Shown here piece by piece: positions 1 through 8,671 of a stretch of DNA of 64,000 nucleotides. The stretch's first letter is position 1. Every line of letters begins with the position of its first letter. The stretch covers positions 1 to 64,000 of the forward strand of contig NZ_RBAK01000019.1 of assembly GCF_003626595.1 (NCBI RefSeq), read 5' to 3'. The DNA is from Micromonospora endolithica. Its GTDB lineage: Bacteria > Actinomycetota > Actinomycetes > Mycobacteriales > Micromonosporaceae. Below the pieces are notes generated by a model. That model made no database searches. It was given only the letters and a program-made list of their open reading frames with translations, and was not told the DNA's origin. A program made the position numbers and the translations under genes.

Positions 1-114
1 GACAACGGCGAAACCGTCACCATCGCCGACTCCGCCAACCCCGACCAGGCCTCCTACCGGATGAGCATCGACAACCTCGCCGACTGGATCGCCACCCGCG
101 GCTACATCTCCTGA
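1..114 (+). CDS. C-terminal end of an unknown protein (5' end outside the window)
   Basis: The frame is open from the first base to a TGA at 112-114 and gives 37 residues ending in DNLADWIATRGYIS. The visible part is acidic, with no cysteine, membrane segment or motif I can assign. It is followed 12 bases later by a strong hairpin terminator, which supports a real gene end. It converges with mutY. I do not recognise the family. Confidence 0.6.
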   Translation, partial: DNGETVTIADSANPDQASYRMSIDNLADWIATRGYIS

Positions 115-126
115 CCCACACCACCA

Positions 127-163
127 CGAAAGGCCCGGCCCCCGATGGGGGCCGGGCCTTTCG
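127..163. terminator. Bidirectional rho-independent-type terminator
   Basis: A perfect 17-bp inverted repeat (127-143 and 147-163) surrounds a 3-base GAT loop. The arms start CGAAAGGCCCGG and end CCGGGCCTTTCG, so each strand leaves a short T run. It lies between the 3' ends of two convergent genes and can serve both. Confidence 0.9.
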
Positions 164-187
164 TCGTCAACCGCCGAGGGTCAGTTG

Positions 188-1096
188 TCAACCACCGAGG
201 GTCACCGGCAGCGGTGGCCCGTCGCCGACCAGGCGGTAGGACGCCTCGCCGACCGGCTCCACCAGGCCGTCGGTGACCAGCCCGGCCAGGGCACGGGACC
301 GTTGCACGTCGTCGGCCCACACCTGGTCGAGGCGCTGGCGCGGGACCGGGCTGGTGGCCTCCCTGAGCACGCCGAGCAGCAGCCCGCGTACCTGGCGGTC
401 GGTGCCGGCGTACTTCTGGGGGCGGCGGGTGGGGCCGGCCGGCGCGGTACGTCCGGACGCCCGCCAGGCGCAGACCGACTCGACCGGGCAGGTGGCGCAG
501 CGCGGTGCCCGGGCGGTGCAGATCACCGCGCCGAGTTCCATAAAGGCCGCGCTGGCCAGTGCGGCGTCGGCCGGTGCGATCGGCAACAGTTCCTCGGCGG
601 CGACGAGGTCGGCGGGGCGGGTGGTGGGGCCGGCGTCGGGCTCACCGGCGATCGCCCGGCAGACGACCCGCCGGACGTTGGTGTCGACCACGGGGTGCCG
701 CTGGCCGTACGCGAAGGCGGCCACCGCCCGCGCGGTGTAGGTGCCGATCCCGGGCAGGGCCAACAACTGGTCGAGGCGGTCGGGTACCTGGCCGCCGTGC
801 CGTTCCACGATGGCCACCGCGCAGTCGCGCAGGCGGACCGCCCGGCGGGGGTAGCCGAGCCGTCCCCACATCCGGATCGCCTCGGCCGGGGTGTCGGCGG
901 CCAGCGCGGCCGGATCGGGCCAGCGGGCCAGCCACGCCTGCCAGGCGGGCAGGACCCGGACGACCGGGGTCTGCTGGAGCATCACCTCGCTGACCAGGAT
1001 CGCCCACGGGCTCACTCCGCGCTCCCGCCACGGCAGGTCGCGGGCATTCTCCTCGTACCACCGGCTGACCAGGGTGGCGAACGTCGGTTCAGTCAT
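188..1096 (-). CDS. mutY: A/G-specific adenine DNA glycosylase MutY
   Basis: Removes adenine mispaired with 8-oxoguanine in base excision repair. The 302-residue product shows the helix-hairpin-helix LPGIG at 114-118 and the catalytic glutamate E37 in SEVMLQQT. The catalytic aspartate is D138 in VVDTNVRR. The [4Fe-4S] loop has cysteines 193, 200, 203 and 209 (spacing C-x6-C-x2-C-x5-C). The Cys loop and glutamate separate it from other HhH glycosylases. The start at MTEPTF fits the family N-terminus; the same frame stays open upstream to 1558, but that stretch overlaps the divergent ACT gene and has no MutY similarity. The C-terminal MutT-like region is short, as in other actinobacteria. Confidence 0.95.
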   Translation of the reverse strand: MTEPTFATLVSRWYEENARDLPWRERGVSPWAILVSEVMLQQTPVVRVLPAWQAWLARWPDPAALAADTPAEAIRMWGRLGYPRRAVRLRDCAVAIVERHGGQVPDRLDQLLALPGIGTYTARAVAAFAYGQRHPVVDTNVRRVVCRAIAGEPDAGPTTRPADLVAAEELLPIAPADAALASAAFMELGAVICTARAPRCATCPVESVCAWRASGRTAPAGPTRRPQKYAGTDRQVRGLLLGVLREATSPVPRQRLDQVWADDVQRSRALAGLVTDGLVEPVGEASYRLVGDGPPLPVTLGG

Positions 1097-1193
1097 CGCA
1101 CCGCCGATGATCGCACGCGGAGCCGTCCCGATCGTTGGGCGACCCGGGTGGGCCGCCGCCGCTCCCCCCGCGTGGGTCAGGGAGAATGCCCGG

Positions 1194-1706
1194 ATGAACG
1201 AGCTGGCGATCACCGTCATCGGCCGGGACCGGCCGGGCATCGTGGCCGACGTCGCCGAGGTGCTCGCGCGACTCGGCGCGAACCTCACCGACAGCACGAT
1301 GACCCGACTGCGGGGGCACTTCGCGATGACCCTGATCTGTGTGGGCCCGACCGCCGCGGAGGTCGAGGCCGCGCTGGCCCCGCTGTGCGCGGACGGCCAA
1401 CTGCTGGCCACCGTACGCGCGGTGACGCCGGACGGGGAGACGACGCCGGCGGGCGAGCCGTACGTGATGGCGGTGCACGGCGCGGACCGGATGGGCATCG
1501 TGGCGGCGATGACCCGGGTCCTCACCGAGGCGGGCGGCAACGTGACCGACCTGAGCACCCGGCTGGCCGGTGCGCTCTACGTGGTGGTGGCGGAGGTGGA
1601 CCTGCCGTCCGGCACCGCCGACGCGCTCGCCGGCCGGCTTGCGGAGACGGCGGCCGACCTGGGTGTCGGGGTGACCCTGCGTCCGGCCGATCCGGATCTG
1701 CTGTGA
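1194..1706 (+). CDS. Tandem ACT-domain protein (GcvR-like)
   Basis: A 170-residue protein made of two ACT repeats. The first begins at about residue 5 (AITVIGRDRPGIVADVAEVL) and the second at about 93 (VMAVHGADRMGIVAAMTRVL). ACT pairs usually bind amino acids and regulate enzymes or transcription; the GcvR / phosphoserine-phosphatase-type ACT proteins are the closest match by layout. No catalytic domain follows, so it is probably a regulatory or sensor protein; the ligand cannot be read from sequence. Its stop overlaps the GTG of the peptide deformylase gene (GTGA), which suggests translational coupling. It is divergent from mutY with a 97-bp gap. Confidence 0.85.
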   Translation: MNELAITVIGRDRPGIVADVAEVLARLGANLTDSTMTRLRGHFAMTLICVGPTAAEVEAALAPLCADGQLLATVRAVTPDGETTPAGEPYVMAVHGADRMGIVAAMTRVLTEAGGNVTDLSTRLAGALYVVVAEVDLPSGTADALAGRLAETAADLGVGVTLRPADPDLL

Positions 1707-2281
1707 CCGGAGAGGAACGCGACCCGGAGGCGTACGCCGGTCTCGGCGGTTGGACCCCGGCGGCGCTGCGCCTGCCGGGGGAGGTCCGGCCGGTGGTGTC
1801 CGCGCCGGACGCGGTGCTCAGCCGGGCGGGCGGTGCGGTCGACCCGACGGCCGACGAGACCGTACGCCTGGCGGCCGACCTGGTGGCGACGATGCGGGTG
1901 TCGCCGGGGTGTGTGGGGCTGGCCGCGCCGCAGATCGGGGTGGGCGCGCAGGTCTTCGCGGTCGACGTGACCGGTCATCCGAAGTCGGTGACGGTGCATG
2001 GCACGTTCGTGCTGTGCAACGCCCGGGTGGTCGAGGCGTCGCGCTGGAAGGCGGGCCGGGAGGGGTGCATGTCGGTGCCCGACCTGACCGGTGACGTGAA
2101 GCGGGCCAGCCGGCTGGTGGTGGAGGGTGCGTTGCCGGGCTCCGGCGCGGTGGTCCGGCTGGTGACCGACGGCTTCGAGGCGCGGGCTCTCCAGCACGAG
2201 ATCGACCACTGTGCCGGCCTGCTCTTCCTGGACCGGGTTGCCGGGGCGCACGCCGTCTACCAGCGCAAGGTCTACCTCTGA
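1703..2281 (+). CDS. def: Peptide deformylase
   Basis: Removes the formyl group from the N-terminal methionine of nascent proteins. All three signature motifs are present in the 192-residue product: GLAAPQIG at 72-79, EGCMS at 120-124 with metal ligand C122, and HEIDH at 165-169 with catalytic E166. The start is the GTG at 1703 that overlaps the upstream TGA by the GTGA arrangement; the same frame runs far upstream but is antisense to mutY there. About 25 extra N-terminal residues precede the usual start of the fold, common in actinobacterial copies. Confidence 0.95.
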   Translation: MTGEERDPEAYAGLGGWTPAALRLPGEVRPVVSAPDAVLSRAGGAVDPTADETVRLAADLVATMRVSPGCVGLAAPQIGVGAQVFAVDVTGHPKSVTVHGTFVLCNARVVEASRWKAGREGCMSVPDLTGDVKRASRLVVEGALPGSGAVVRLVTDGFEARALQHEIDHCAGLLFLDRVAGAHAVYQRKVYL

Positions 2282-2416
2282 GCGGTTACCGCAGCGGTGG
2301 CGGCGGCGGGTCGAACCGACCGCGGGCGGGTGCCGACCGTCGACTGTGGAGGGTGAGGTTCAGGTGAGCTGTGGGCGCCCCGGCGCGTCGCGGCGGCGAG
2401 CGGTGGGGCGCGCCGT

Positions 2417-2422
2417 TACGGT
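2417..2422 (+). promoter_or_regulatory. Candidate -10 element TACGGT of the gene at 2432
   Basis: TACGGT lies 9 bases before the ATG, so a transcript would have no or almost no leader. The spacing is at the long end of the set seen in this window. Confidence 0.35.
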
Positions 2423-2431
2423 GGGGGCATC

Positions 2432-3142
2432 ATGCGTCTGACGGTCGGCCCCCTGCCTCCCGCCGTTTACTGGCGGCGACGCGCCGTCGTACTCGGAGCG
2501 GGGCTTCTCTTCCTGATTGTCCTGCTCTACTCGTGCACGGGGTCGGACCGGAAACCCGGCACGACCGGGGACGCGCAACCGACGCCGGGCGCGACCACCT
2601 CGGGTGCGGCGCCGGAGACGAGCGGCACACCGCTGTCCCCGCAGACCGGCACGCCGGCCCCCGAGGGCTCGGCCGGGGCGGCACCGTCCGACGGGCCCGC
2701 CCCGACCGATGCCGCGCCGCCGCCGGTGGTACCGGCGGTGGACGACGGCACCTGTACGGACACCGAGATCACGGTGACCGCGGCGGCGTTGTCCTCGTCG
2801 GTGGTCCGGGGAGCGACCGTCGAACTGCAACTGAAGATCAGGAACCGGTCCGAGCGGACGTGCAGCCGGGACGTCGGGGCCGAGGTACAGGAGTTGTTCA
2901 TCAAGTCCGGTGCGGAGACGATCTGGTCCTCCGACACCTGTGGCACCGGCAAGGGTTCGGACGTGCAGTCCTTCACGCCCGGCTTCGAGCGGTCCTACCA
3001 GCTGGGTTGGAACGGGCGGGACAGCACCCGGTGCGCCGACGGGGTGGCCGCCGGGCCGAACCCGCCGGCCGGGACGTACCAGGTCTTCGCGCGGGTCGGC
3101 ACCAAGCTCAGCGAGCCGGCGCGCCTGACCGTCACCGGCTGA
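2432..3142 (+). CDS. Membrane-anchored or lipid-anchored extracellular protein, function unknown
   Basis: The 236-residue product begins with arginines and a hydrophobic stretch (about 18-34, AVVLGAGLLFLIVLLYSC). A Cys at the end of the stretch could be a lipid attachment site, although the preceding residues (LLYSC) are a poor lipobox. A Pro/Thr/Gly/Ala-rich linker follows (about 40-105), then a compact beta-rich domain from about 107 with several cysteines (C109, C146 and others), ending in TYQVFARVGTKLSEPARLTV. This resembles an Ig-like secreted fold. It converges with disA. In M. tuberculosis the slot next to disA holds a membrane protein of unknown role (Rv3587c); equivalence is by position only. 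Confidence 0.75.
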   Translation: MRLTVGPLPPAVYWRRRAVVLGAGLLFLIVLLYSCTGSDRKPGTTGDAQPTPGATTSGAAPETSGTPLSPQTGTPAPEGSAGAAPSDGPAPTDAAPPPVVPAVDDGTCTDTEITVTAAALSSSVVRGATVELQLKIRNRSERTCSRDVGAEVQELFIKSGAETIWSSDTCGTGKGSDVQSFTPGFERSYQLGWNGRDSTRCADGVAAGPNPPAGTYQVFARVGTKLSEPARLTVTG

Positions 3143-3196
3143 CGGGGCCGGCGGGCGGGCCGGACGTTTGGTAGGGCGGACGGCGAGGGACCGCCG

Positions 3197-4381
3197 TCAG
3201 ACGTAGCGTTCCAGGATCGACGCCTCGGCCAGCCGGGACAGCCCCTCACGGACGCCCCGGGCCCGGGCGTCGCCGACACCCTCGACGGCCTGAAGGTCCT
3301 CGACGGTGGCACCGAGCAGCCGCTGGAGGCTGCCGAAGTGCACGACCAGCCGGTCCACCACGGCAGCCGGCAGCCGGGGCACCTTCGCCAGCAGCCGGAA
3401 GCCCCGCGGACTCACCGCCGCGTCGAGGGCGTCCGAGGCGGCCGGGTAGCCGATGGCCTTGGCGACGGAGACCAGGTCGATCAGCTCGGTGGCGCCGAGC
3501 AGGTCCAGCTCGACCAGCGCCTCGTCCAGGGTGCGGGACTTGCGTCCGGTGGGGAGATAGTCGCGGATGACCAGGGTGCGGTCGGCGTCCACGCCGGCCA
3601 TCAGCTCGTCGAGCTGAAGCGCCAGCAGCCGGCCGTCGGTGCCCAGCTCCACCACGTAGCCGGCGATCTCGTCGGCGATCCGGCGGACCATCTCCAGTCG
3701 CTGCACCACGGCCACGGCATCCCGGACGGTGACCAGGTCCTCGATCTCCAGGGCGGACAACGTGCCGGACACCTCGTCGAGCCGGAGCTTGTAACGCTCC
3801 AGGGTGGCGAGGGCCTGGTTGGCGCGGGACAGGATCGCCGCCGAGTCGTCCAGCACGTGCCGCTGGCCGTTCACATAGAGGCTGATGATCCGCATCGACT
3901 GGCTGACCGAGATGACCGGGTAGCCGGTCTGCCGGGCGACCCGCTCGGCGGTGCGGTGCCGGGTGCCGGACTCCTCGGTGGGGATGGTCGGGTCGGGCAT
4001 CAGGTGCACGGCGGCGCGGACGATCCGGGTGCCGTCGCTGGAGAGCACCACCGCGCCGTCCATCTTGCACAGCTCCCGGACGCGGGTGGCGGAGAACTCG
4101 ACGTCGAGCGGGAAACCGCCGGTGCAGAGTCCTTCGACGACCTTGTCGTAGCCGAGGACGATCAACGCGCCGGTCCGGCCGCGCAGGATCCGCTCCAGGC
4201 CGTCGCGTAGGGCGGTGCCCGGCGCCATCAGTGCGAGGTTGGCCCGCAGCGGATCACCCGCGCCGCCGGCGGTGCCCCCGGTGACGGTCACGCTGATCGT
4301 ACGGGTCGGCGAACCCACGGCGCCGGTGCGGGCGTGGGGCGTCGCGCCGGCAGGCTTGGTGGTGTCGCGGTCGATCGGCAC
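3197..4381 (-). CDS. disA: DNA integrity scanning diadenylate cyclase DisA
   Basis: Makes cyclic di-AMP from two ATP and scans DNA for branched structures. The DAC domain shows DGA at 108-110 and RHR at 141-143 within [10 protein letters not shown], the known nucleotide-binding and catalytic signatures. The all-alpha middle and the C-terminal HhH ([16 protein letters not shown], near residue 366) complete the DisA layout. At 394 residues it is longer than the M. tuberculosis protein because of a Pro/Gly/Thr-rich N-terminus of about 40 residues. The GTG at 4381 has no clear ribosome site, so a later start close to [14 protein letters not shown] is possible. It lies downstream of radA on the same strand (142-bp gap). 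Confidence 0.96.
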   Translation of the reverse strand: MPIDRDTTKPAGATPHARTGAVGSPTRTISVTVTGGTAGGAGDPLRANLALMAPGTALRDGLERILRGRTGALIVLGYDKVVEGLCTGGFPLDVEFSATRVRELCKMDGAVVLSSDGTRIVRAAVHLMPDPTIPTEESGTRHRTAERVARQTGYPVISVSQSMRIISLYVNGQRHVLDDSAAILSRANQALATLERYKLRLDEVSGTLSALEIEDLVTVRDAVAVVQRLEMVRRIADEIAGYVVELGTDGRLLALQLDELMAGVDADRTLVIRDYLPTGRKSRTLDEALVELDLLGATELIDLVSVAKAIGYPAASDALDAAVSPRGFRLLAKVPRLPAAVVDRLVVHFGSLQRLLGATVEDLQAVEGVGDARARGVREGLSRLAEASILERYV

Positions 4382-4523
4382 GTGGACAGTCTACGGACTG
4401 CCCTGCGGTGGGTGCTGTCGTGGTTACTGTGATGTGTCGCTATGCCGTGTGCGGGACCGACCGCGGCAGCTGACCGGCCTGTCCGGTATCGCCCCGCCGA
4501 TCCCGTGCGCCGGTCACCCACCG

Positions 4524-5972
4524 TCACTCCGCGGACGCGCGGGCGACCGCCTGGAGCGCCGCGCGTACGTCGGTGACCTCGATCACCCGCATCTGTGCGG
4601 GGCCCGCCCCGGTGCTTTCCGGGCCGCAGCCGGGCGGCACCAGTGCCAGCCGGAAGCCGAGCCGGGCCGCCTCGGCCAGCCGACGCGGCACCGCTCCCAC
4701 CCGACGCACCTCGCCGGTCAGCCCCACCTCGCCGATGGCCACCAGGTGCGGCGCGATGGCCAGGTTGAGCCCGCCGGAGGCGACCGCCAGTGCGACCGCC
4801 AGGTCGGCGGCCGGCTCCACCACCCGGATGCCGCCCACCGTCGCCGCGAAGACCTCCCGGTCGTGCAGGGTCAACCGCTCGGTGCGTCGTTGCAGCACCG
4901 CCAGCACCATCGCCAGCCGGGCCGAGTCGAGACCCGACACGGTGCGCCGGGGCGAACCGGCGACGGTGGCCCCGATCAGCGCCTGGACCTCGGTGAGCAG
5001 GGCCCGGCGGCCCTCCATCGCCACCGTCACGCAGGTGCCCGGCACCGGTTCGGAGTAGCGGGTCAGGAAGAGGCCGGACGGATCGGCGAGGCTGCTGATG
5101 CCTCCCTCGTGCATCTCGAAGCAGCCGACCTCGTCGGCCGCGCCGTAACGGTTCTTCACGCCACGCACCATCCGCAGCGAGGAGTGCTTGTCGCCCTCGA
5201 AGTGCAGCACCACGTCGACCAGGTGCTCCAGCACCCGGGGACCGGCGACCTGGCCGTCCTTGGTCACGTGCCCGACCAGCACGGTGGCGATGCCGCGTTC
5301 CTTGGCGACCGACACCAGGGCGGCGGTGACCGCCCGGACCTGGGTCACCCCGCCGGACACACCCTCGGTGCCGCTGGTGGAGATCGTCTGCACCGAGTCG
5401 AGCACCAGCAGGCCGGGCTTGACCGCGTCGAGGTGGCCGAGCACGGCGGCCAGGTCGCTCTCCGCCGCGAGGTAGAGCTGGTCGTGCAGGGTGCCCATCC
5501 GCTCGGCCCGCAACCGGACCTGGCTGACCGACTCCTCGCCGCTGACCACCAGCGAGGGGCTGCCCGCGCCGGCCGCCCACTGCTGCGCCACGTCGAGCAG
5601 GAGAGTGGACTTGCCCACCCCCGGCTCACCGGCGAGCAGCACCACCGCGCCGGGGACCAGACCACCGCCGAGCACCCGGTCCAACTCGCTGACCCCGGTC
5701 GGGCGGGCGCGGGCCGGCGCGGCGCTGATGGTGGCGATCGGACGGGCCGGCTCGGCCGGCATCCGGGAACTCACCACCCGCCCGGACACGGTCGGGCCGG
5801 TCACCGTGCACTCGACCACCGAACCCCACTCGCCGCACTCCGGGCAGCGCCCGACCCACTTGGGCGGCTGGTGACCGCAGGCGTCGCACTCGTAGGCCGG
5901 ACGCGGCTCGCGGGCGGTGGCCCGGCCGCGCCCGGCACCGGCACGCGGGGCGGGCGAACGGGAGGTGGTCAC
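4524..5972 (-). CDS. radA: DNA repair protein RadA
   Basis: RecA-like ATPase that helps process recombination intermediates. The 482-residue product has an N-terminal zinc finger (C29, C32, C43, C46), Walker A GEPGVGKST at 115-123, the RadA-specific KNRYG at 273-277, and a C-terminal Lon-protease-like domain. The start is GTG 5972; a few basic and Ala/Gly residues precede the zinc finger. The disA gene follows on the same strand and lpqE precedes it, the same order as in mycobacteria. A hairpin terminator sits between lpqE and radA, so radA probably has its own promoter. Confidence 0.97.
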   Translation of the reverse strand: MTTSRSPAPRAGAGRGRATAREPRPAYECDACGHQPPKWVGRCPECGEWGSVVECTVTGPTVSGRVVSSRMPAEPARPIATISAAPARARPTGVSELDRVLGGGLVPGAVVLLAGEPGVGKSTLLLDVAQQWAAGAGSPSLVVSGEESVSQVRLRAERMGTLHDQLYLAAESDLAAVLGHLDAVKPGLLVLDSVQTISTSGTEGVSGGVTQVRAVTAALVSVAKERGIATVLVGHVTKDGQVAGPRVLEHLVDVVLHFEGDKHSSLRMVRGVKNRYGAADEVGCFEMHEGGISSLADPSGLFLTRYSEPVPGTCVTVAMEGRRALLTEVQALIGATVAGSPRRTVSGLDSARLAMVLAVLQRRTERLTLHDREVFAATVGGIRVVEPAADLAVALAVASGGLNLAIAPHLVAIGEVGLTGEVRRVGAVPRRLAEAARLGFRLALVPPGCGPESTGAGPAQMRVIEVTDVRAALQAVARASAE

Positions 5973-6003
5973 ACCCGGACGTTAGCCCCCGGGTACGACG
6001 AAA

Positions 6004-6039
6004 GCACCGCCGGCGTGGTGACAACCACGCCGGCGGTGC
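6004..6039 (-). terminator. Terminator after the lpqE-like gene
   Basis: A perfect 16-bp inverted repeat (6004-6019 and 6024-6039) has a 4-base loop. Read on the minus strand it is followed by TTTCGTCGT, and it lies 25 bases beyond the lpqE stop. Confidence 0.85.
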
Positions 6040-6063
6040 CGGGTCGTACGGGACAGGAGCCGG

Positions 6064-6852
6064 TCAGTGGTCGGAGCCGCCCTCGCCGCCGTGCTCGCCG
6101 TCCTCCCCGCCGCCCTCGTAGCCGCCCTCGCGCTCGATGATCGGCGACGGGGGAGCGGCCGGGGTGAGCGGCACCGCGACCGGCGCGGCCCCGGTGACCG
6201 AGGCGCCGTTGCCGAAGTCGAAGGTCACGAAGACGTTCTGGCCGGAGCGGAGGGACTCGTCCAGCCCGATCAGCTGGAGGGTCTGCTGGGCCTCGGTGTT
6301 GAGCTGCACGTAGCTCAGCGGCGGGATCTCGATGCGGGCCGGCTGACCGGCCGGCGCGGCGGGCGTCTCGATGACCGACGGCGGGGCGCTCGGGCTGGCC
6401 GATCCGGAGGCCGACGGCGACTCCGAGGCCGGCTCCGACGGCGTCGCCGACGCGCTAGCGGCGGCGGTCTCGGACGGGCTGTCCGACGGCGACTGGCTCG
6501 GCGACGCCGAGGGGATGGCTGACGGCGTGCCGCCGGTGATGACCACCTCGCGGGCGCTGTCGGTGGTCACGGTCACGGTGACCGGGCTCTCCGAGTCGTT
6601 GTAGATGACGGCGTTCAGGGTGGCGTTGGCCCCCGCCTGGTAGCCCTCGACGCCCGGGAACTCGATCAACAGGCCACGGACGGCGTACTCGCCGTTGCCC
6701 GCCGACACGTTCACGCCCTGGACCGACGGCTCCTTGTTGGCGGTCTCGGCGACCTGGCCGGCGCCGCATCCGGAGAGCAGCAACCCGGTCGTCGCCGCCA
6801 TCCCGGACAGCAGCAGGGCCGCCCGCCGGGAACCCCTGATCGAGCGCGTCAC
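6064..6852 (-). CDS. lpqE: LpqE-like lipoprotein
   Basis: Secreted lipoprotein of 262 residues with an N-terminal signal (RSIRGSRRAALLLSGMAATT) and lipobox LLSGC, lipidated C29. The mature start GCGAGQVAETANKEPSVQG closely matches the mature start I recall for mycobacterial LpqE, and the genomic place next to radA-disA agrees. The middle is a beta-rich copper-chaperone-like fold (about 50-110), followed by an unusual Ser/Pro/Ala/Glu-rich linker (about 115-170). Then comes a segment on which FVTFDFGNGASVTG is seen, and a Gly/Glu/His-rich tail. The GTG at 6852 was chosen because AGGAGG lies 6 bases upstream. The role is unknown; metal handling or envelope function are guesses from the fold. Confidence 0.88.
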   Translation of the reverse strand: MTRSIRGSRRAALLLSGMAATTGLLLSGCGAGQVAETANKEPSVQGVNVSAGNGEYAVRGLLIEFPGVEGYQAGANATLNAVIYNDSESPVTVTVTTDSAREVVITGGTPSAIPSASPSQSPSDSPSETAAASASATPSEPASESPSASGSASPSAPPSVIETPAAPAGQPARIEIPPLSYVQLNTEAQQTLQLIGLDESLRSGQNVFVTFDFGNGASVTGAAPVAVPLTPAAPPSPIIEREGGYEGGGEDGEHGGEGGSDH

Positions 6853-6990
6853 GTCGGTCCTCCTCGTCACGATCCCACCCGGTCGTGCGCCGGGCCCGCT
6901 GGCCCTGCCCGCGCAGACCGCGCTCCAGGGTAGTGGGGACTGATCCACCCCCGCACGGCGACCCGGGGATGCCACCCGCCGGAGGGGTCC

Positions 6991-7842
6991 TCAGACCACC
7001 CGACCGCTCGTGACCAGCAGGACGACGTCGATCAGGGCCACCAGGATGACGGCCCGGAAGGCGGCCACCGGGCGGGCGCCGGCCCGGGTGGCGGAGCGCC
7101 CCGCGTACCAACTGAGCGGCGGCACCACGACGGCGGTCGCCACCGCGGCCAGACCGACGGCCGACGGTGGCCCCGGCGGCCCGAGGACCAGGGTGGCGGT
7201 CGCCGCGAGCAGCAGCACGGCGGCGGCCACCCGGCTGCCGGCGGCGCCCAGCCGGTGCGGCAGGCCGCGCACCCCGGTCCGGGCGTCGTCGGCCAGGTCG
7301 GGAAGCACGTTGGCGAAGTGCGCGCCGGCACCGAGCAGCGCGCCGGCGCCGACCAGCCAGGCCGGCGGGGCCGGCGCGCCCGGCAGCCCCAGCACGATGA
7401 AGGCCGGCAGGGCGCCGAAGGAGACCGCGTAGGGCAGCACCGACAGCGGTGTGGACTTCAACGGCCAGTCGTAGAGCAGTGCGGAGACCAGGGCGAGGGT
7501 GACCCAGAAGGCCGCGACCGGGTTCAGGGTGAGAGCCAGCGCCGGGGTGGCGAGCGCGGCCACCACCGCCGCGACGGCCGTGCCGCGCCGGCCGACCGCG
7601 CCGGTGACGACCGGTTTGTCGGTACGCCCCACCGCGGCGTCCCGGTCGGCGTCGAGCGCGTCGTTGGTCCAGCCGACCGCGAGCTGGCTGGCGGCCACGG
7701 TCACGGTGACCGCCGCGACGCCGGCCGGTGGGTGACCGACCCCCCAGGCGAGCAGCCCGGAGACGGCGGTCACCGCGGCGGCCGGCTCCGGGTGGCTCGC
7801 CCTGAGCAAGCCGAGGCCACGTCCTAGCACCGTTGGCGACAT
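6991..7842 (-). CDS. UbiA-family prenyltransferase
   Basis: Membrane enzyme that transfers an isoprenoid chain to an aromatic or other acceptor. The 283-residue product is almost entirely hydrophobic with 8-9 predicted membrane segments. It has the two Asp-rich motifs of the family: NDALDADRD at 60-68 and DLADD at 182-186. Conserved YDWPLK lies at 124-129. MenA and MenG-type quinone enzymes share these motifs, but the neighbours (methyltransferase, flavoprotein, type III polyketide synthase, all divergent) suggest prenylation of a polyketide phenol. Only 46 bp separate its ATG from the methyltransferase ATG, so the two promoters must overlap. Acceptor and donor chain length cannot be read. 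Confidence 0.9.
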   Translation of the reverse strand: MSPTVLGRGLGLLRASHPEPAAAVTAVSGLLAWGVGHPPAGVAAVTVTVAASQLAVGWTNDALDADRDAAVGRTDKPVVTGAVGRRGTAVAAVVAALATPALALTLNPVAAFWVTLALVSALLYDWPLKSTPLSVLPYAVSFGALPAFIVLGLPGAPAPPAWLVGAGALLGAGAHFANVLPDLADDARTGVRGLPHRLGAAGSRVAAAVLLLAATATLVLGPPGPPSAVGLAAVATAVVVPPLSWYAGRSATRAGARPVAAFRAVILVALIDVVLLVTSGRVV

Positions 7843-7888
7843 GAGGGAAGTCTGGTCGTTGGTGGGCAGTCGTGTCACGCTCGGTTCC

Positions 7889-8629
7889 ATGCGAGACGCG
7901 GGCCGTACCCTGCCACGCAACGATCCGCGCCAGTACGACGACCTGGCCGGCGAGTGGTGGCGTCCGGACGGGGCCTTCGCGATGCTGCACTGGCTGGCGC
8001 GGGCCCGGGCGGCCATGGTGCCGCCGGCGGCCCGTCCCGACGCGCTCCTGGTCGACCTCGGCTGCGGCGCCGGGCTGCTCGCCCCGCACCTGACCGGCAA
8101 GGGCTACCGGCACGTGGGCGTGGACCTGACCCGGTCCGCCCTGCACCAGGCCGCCGCGCACGGGGTCACCGTGGTCAACGGCGACGCCACCGCGGTCCCG
8201 CTGGTGGACGGCTGCGCCGACGTGGTGGCGGCCGGCGAGCTGCTGGAACACGTACCGGACTGGCGGGCCGCGGTGGCCGAGGCGTGCCGCCTGCTCCGGC
8301 CGGGCGGGCTGCTCGTCCTGGACACCCTCAACGACACCGCGCTGAGCCGGCTGGTCGCCGTACGGATCGCCGAGCGGCTGCCGACGGTGCCGCGCGGCAT
8401 CCACGACCCACGGTTGTTCGTGGACGCCCGCGCTCTGGTCGCCGAGGCCCGCCGGCACGGCGTCGACCTGCGGCTGCGCGGCGTCCGGCCGGGCGTCGGC
8501 GGTCTGCTCGCCTGGCTGGTCCGCCGGGCCCGCGGCGTGGGGGACGGCACCGGCGGGCCGGCGCCCCGGATCGTGCCGACCTGGTCGACCGCCGTGCTCT
8601 ACCAGGGTCGGGGGGTCCGAAGGGGATAG
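7889..8629 (+). CDS. Class I SAM-dependent methyltransferase (UbiG-like)
   Basis: A 246-residue methyltransferase with SAM-binding motif VDLGCGAG at 55-62, an acidic residue closing strand 2 (VGVDLTRSAL), and post-I motifs NGDATAVPL and ELLEHV. The layout is that of ubiquinone-type O-methyltransferases. The N-terminus with WWRPDGAFAMLHWLARAR resembles UbiG. ATG 7889 was preferred to an in-frame ATG at 7841, which would overlap the divergent UbiA gene start. Its likely job here is methylation of the phenolic product of the type III synthase; that is inference from gene order. Confidence 0.88.
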   Translation: MRDAGRTLPRNDPRQYDDLAGEWWRPDGAFAMLHWLARARAAMVPPAARPDALLVDLGCGAGLLAPHLTGKGYRHVGVDLTRSALHQAAAHGVTVVNGDATAVPLVDGCADVVAAGELLEHVPDWRAAVAEACRLLRPGGLLVLDTLNDTALSRLVAVRIAERLPTVPRGIHDPRLFVDARALVAEARRHGVDLRLRGVRPGVGGLLAWLVRRARGVGDGTGGPAPRIVPTWSTAVLYQGRGVRRG

Positions 8630-8671
8630 CCGGAGCGACCCGGGGTATGGGTACGCCGAAGAGGGGGTTGG

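Noticed and set aside
185-1700. Long plus-strand frame antisense to mutY, upstream of the peptide deformylase
   Set aside because: High GC keeps antisense frames open. It has no family motif until the deformylase start at 1703, and mutY and the ACT gene explain this stretch.
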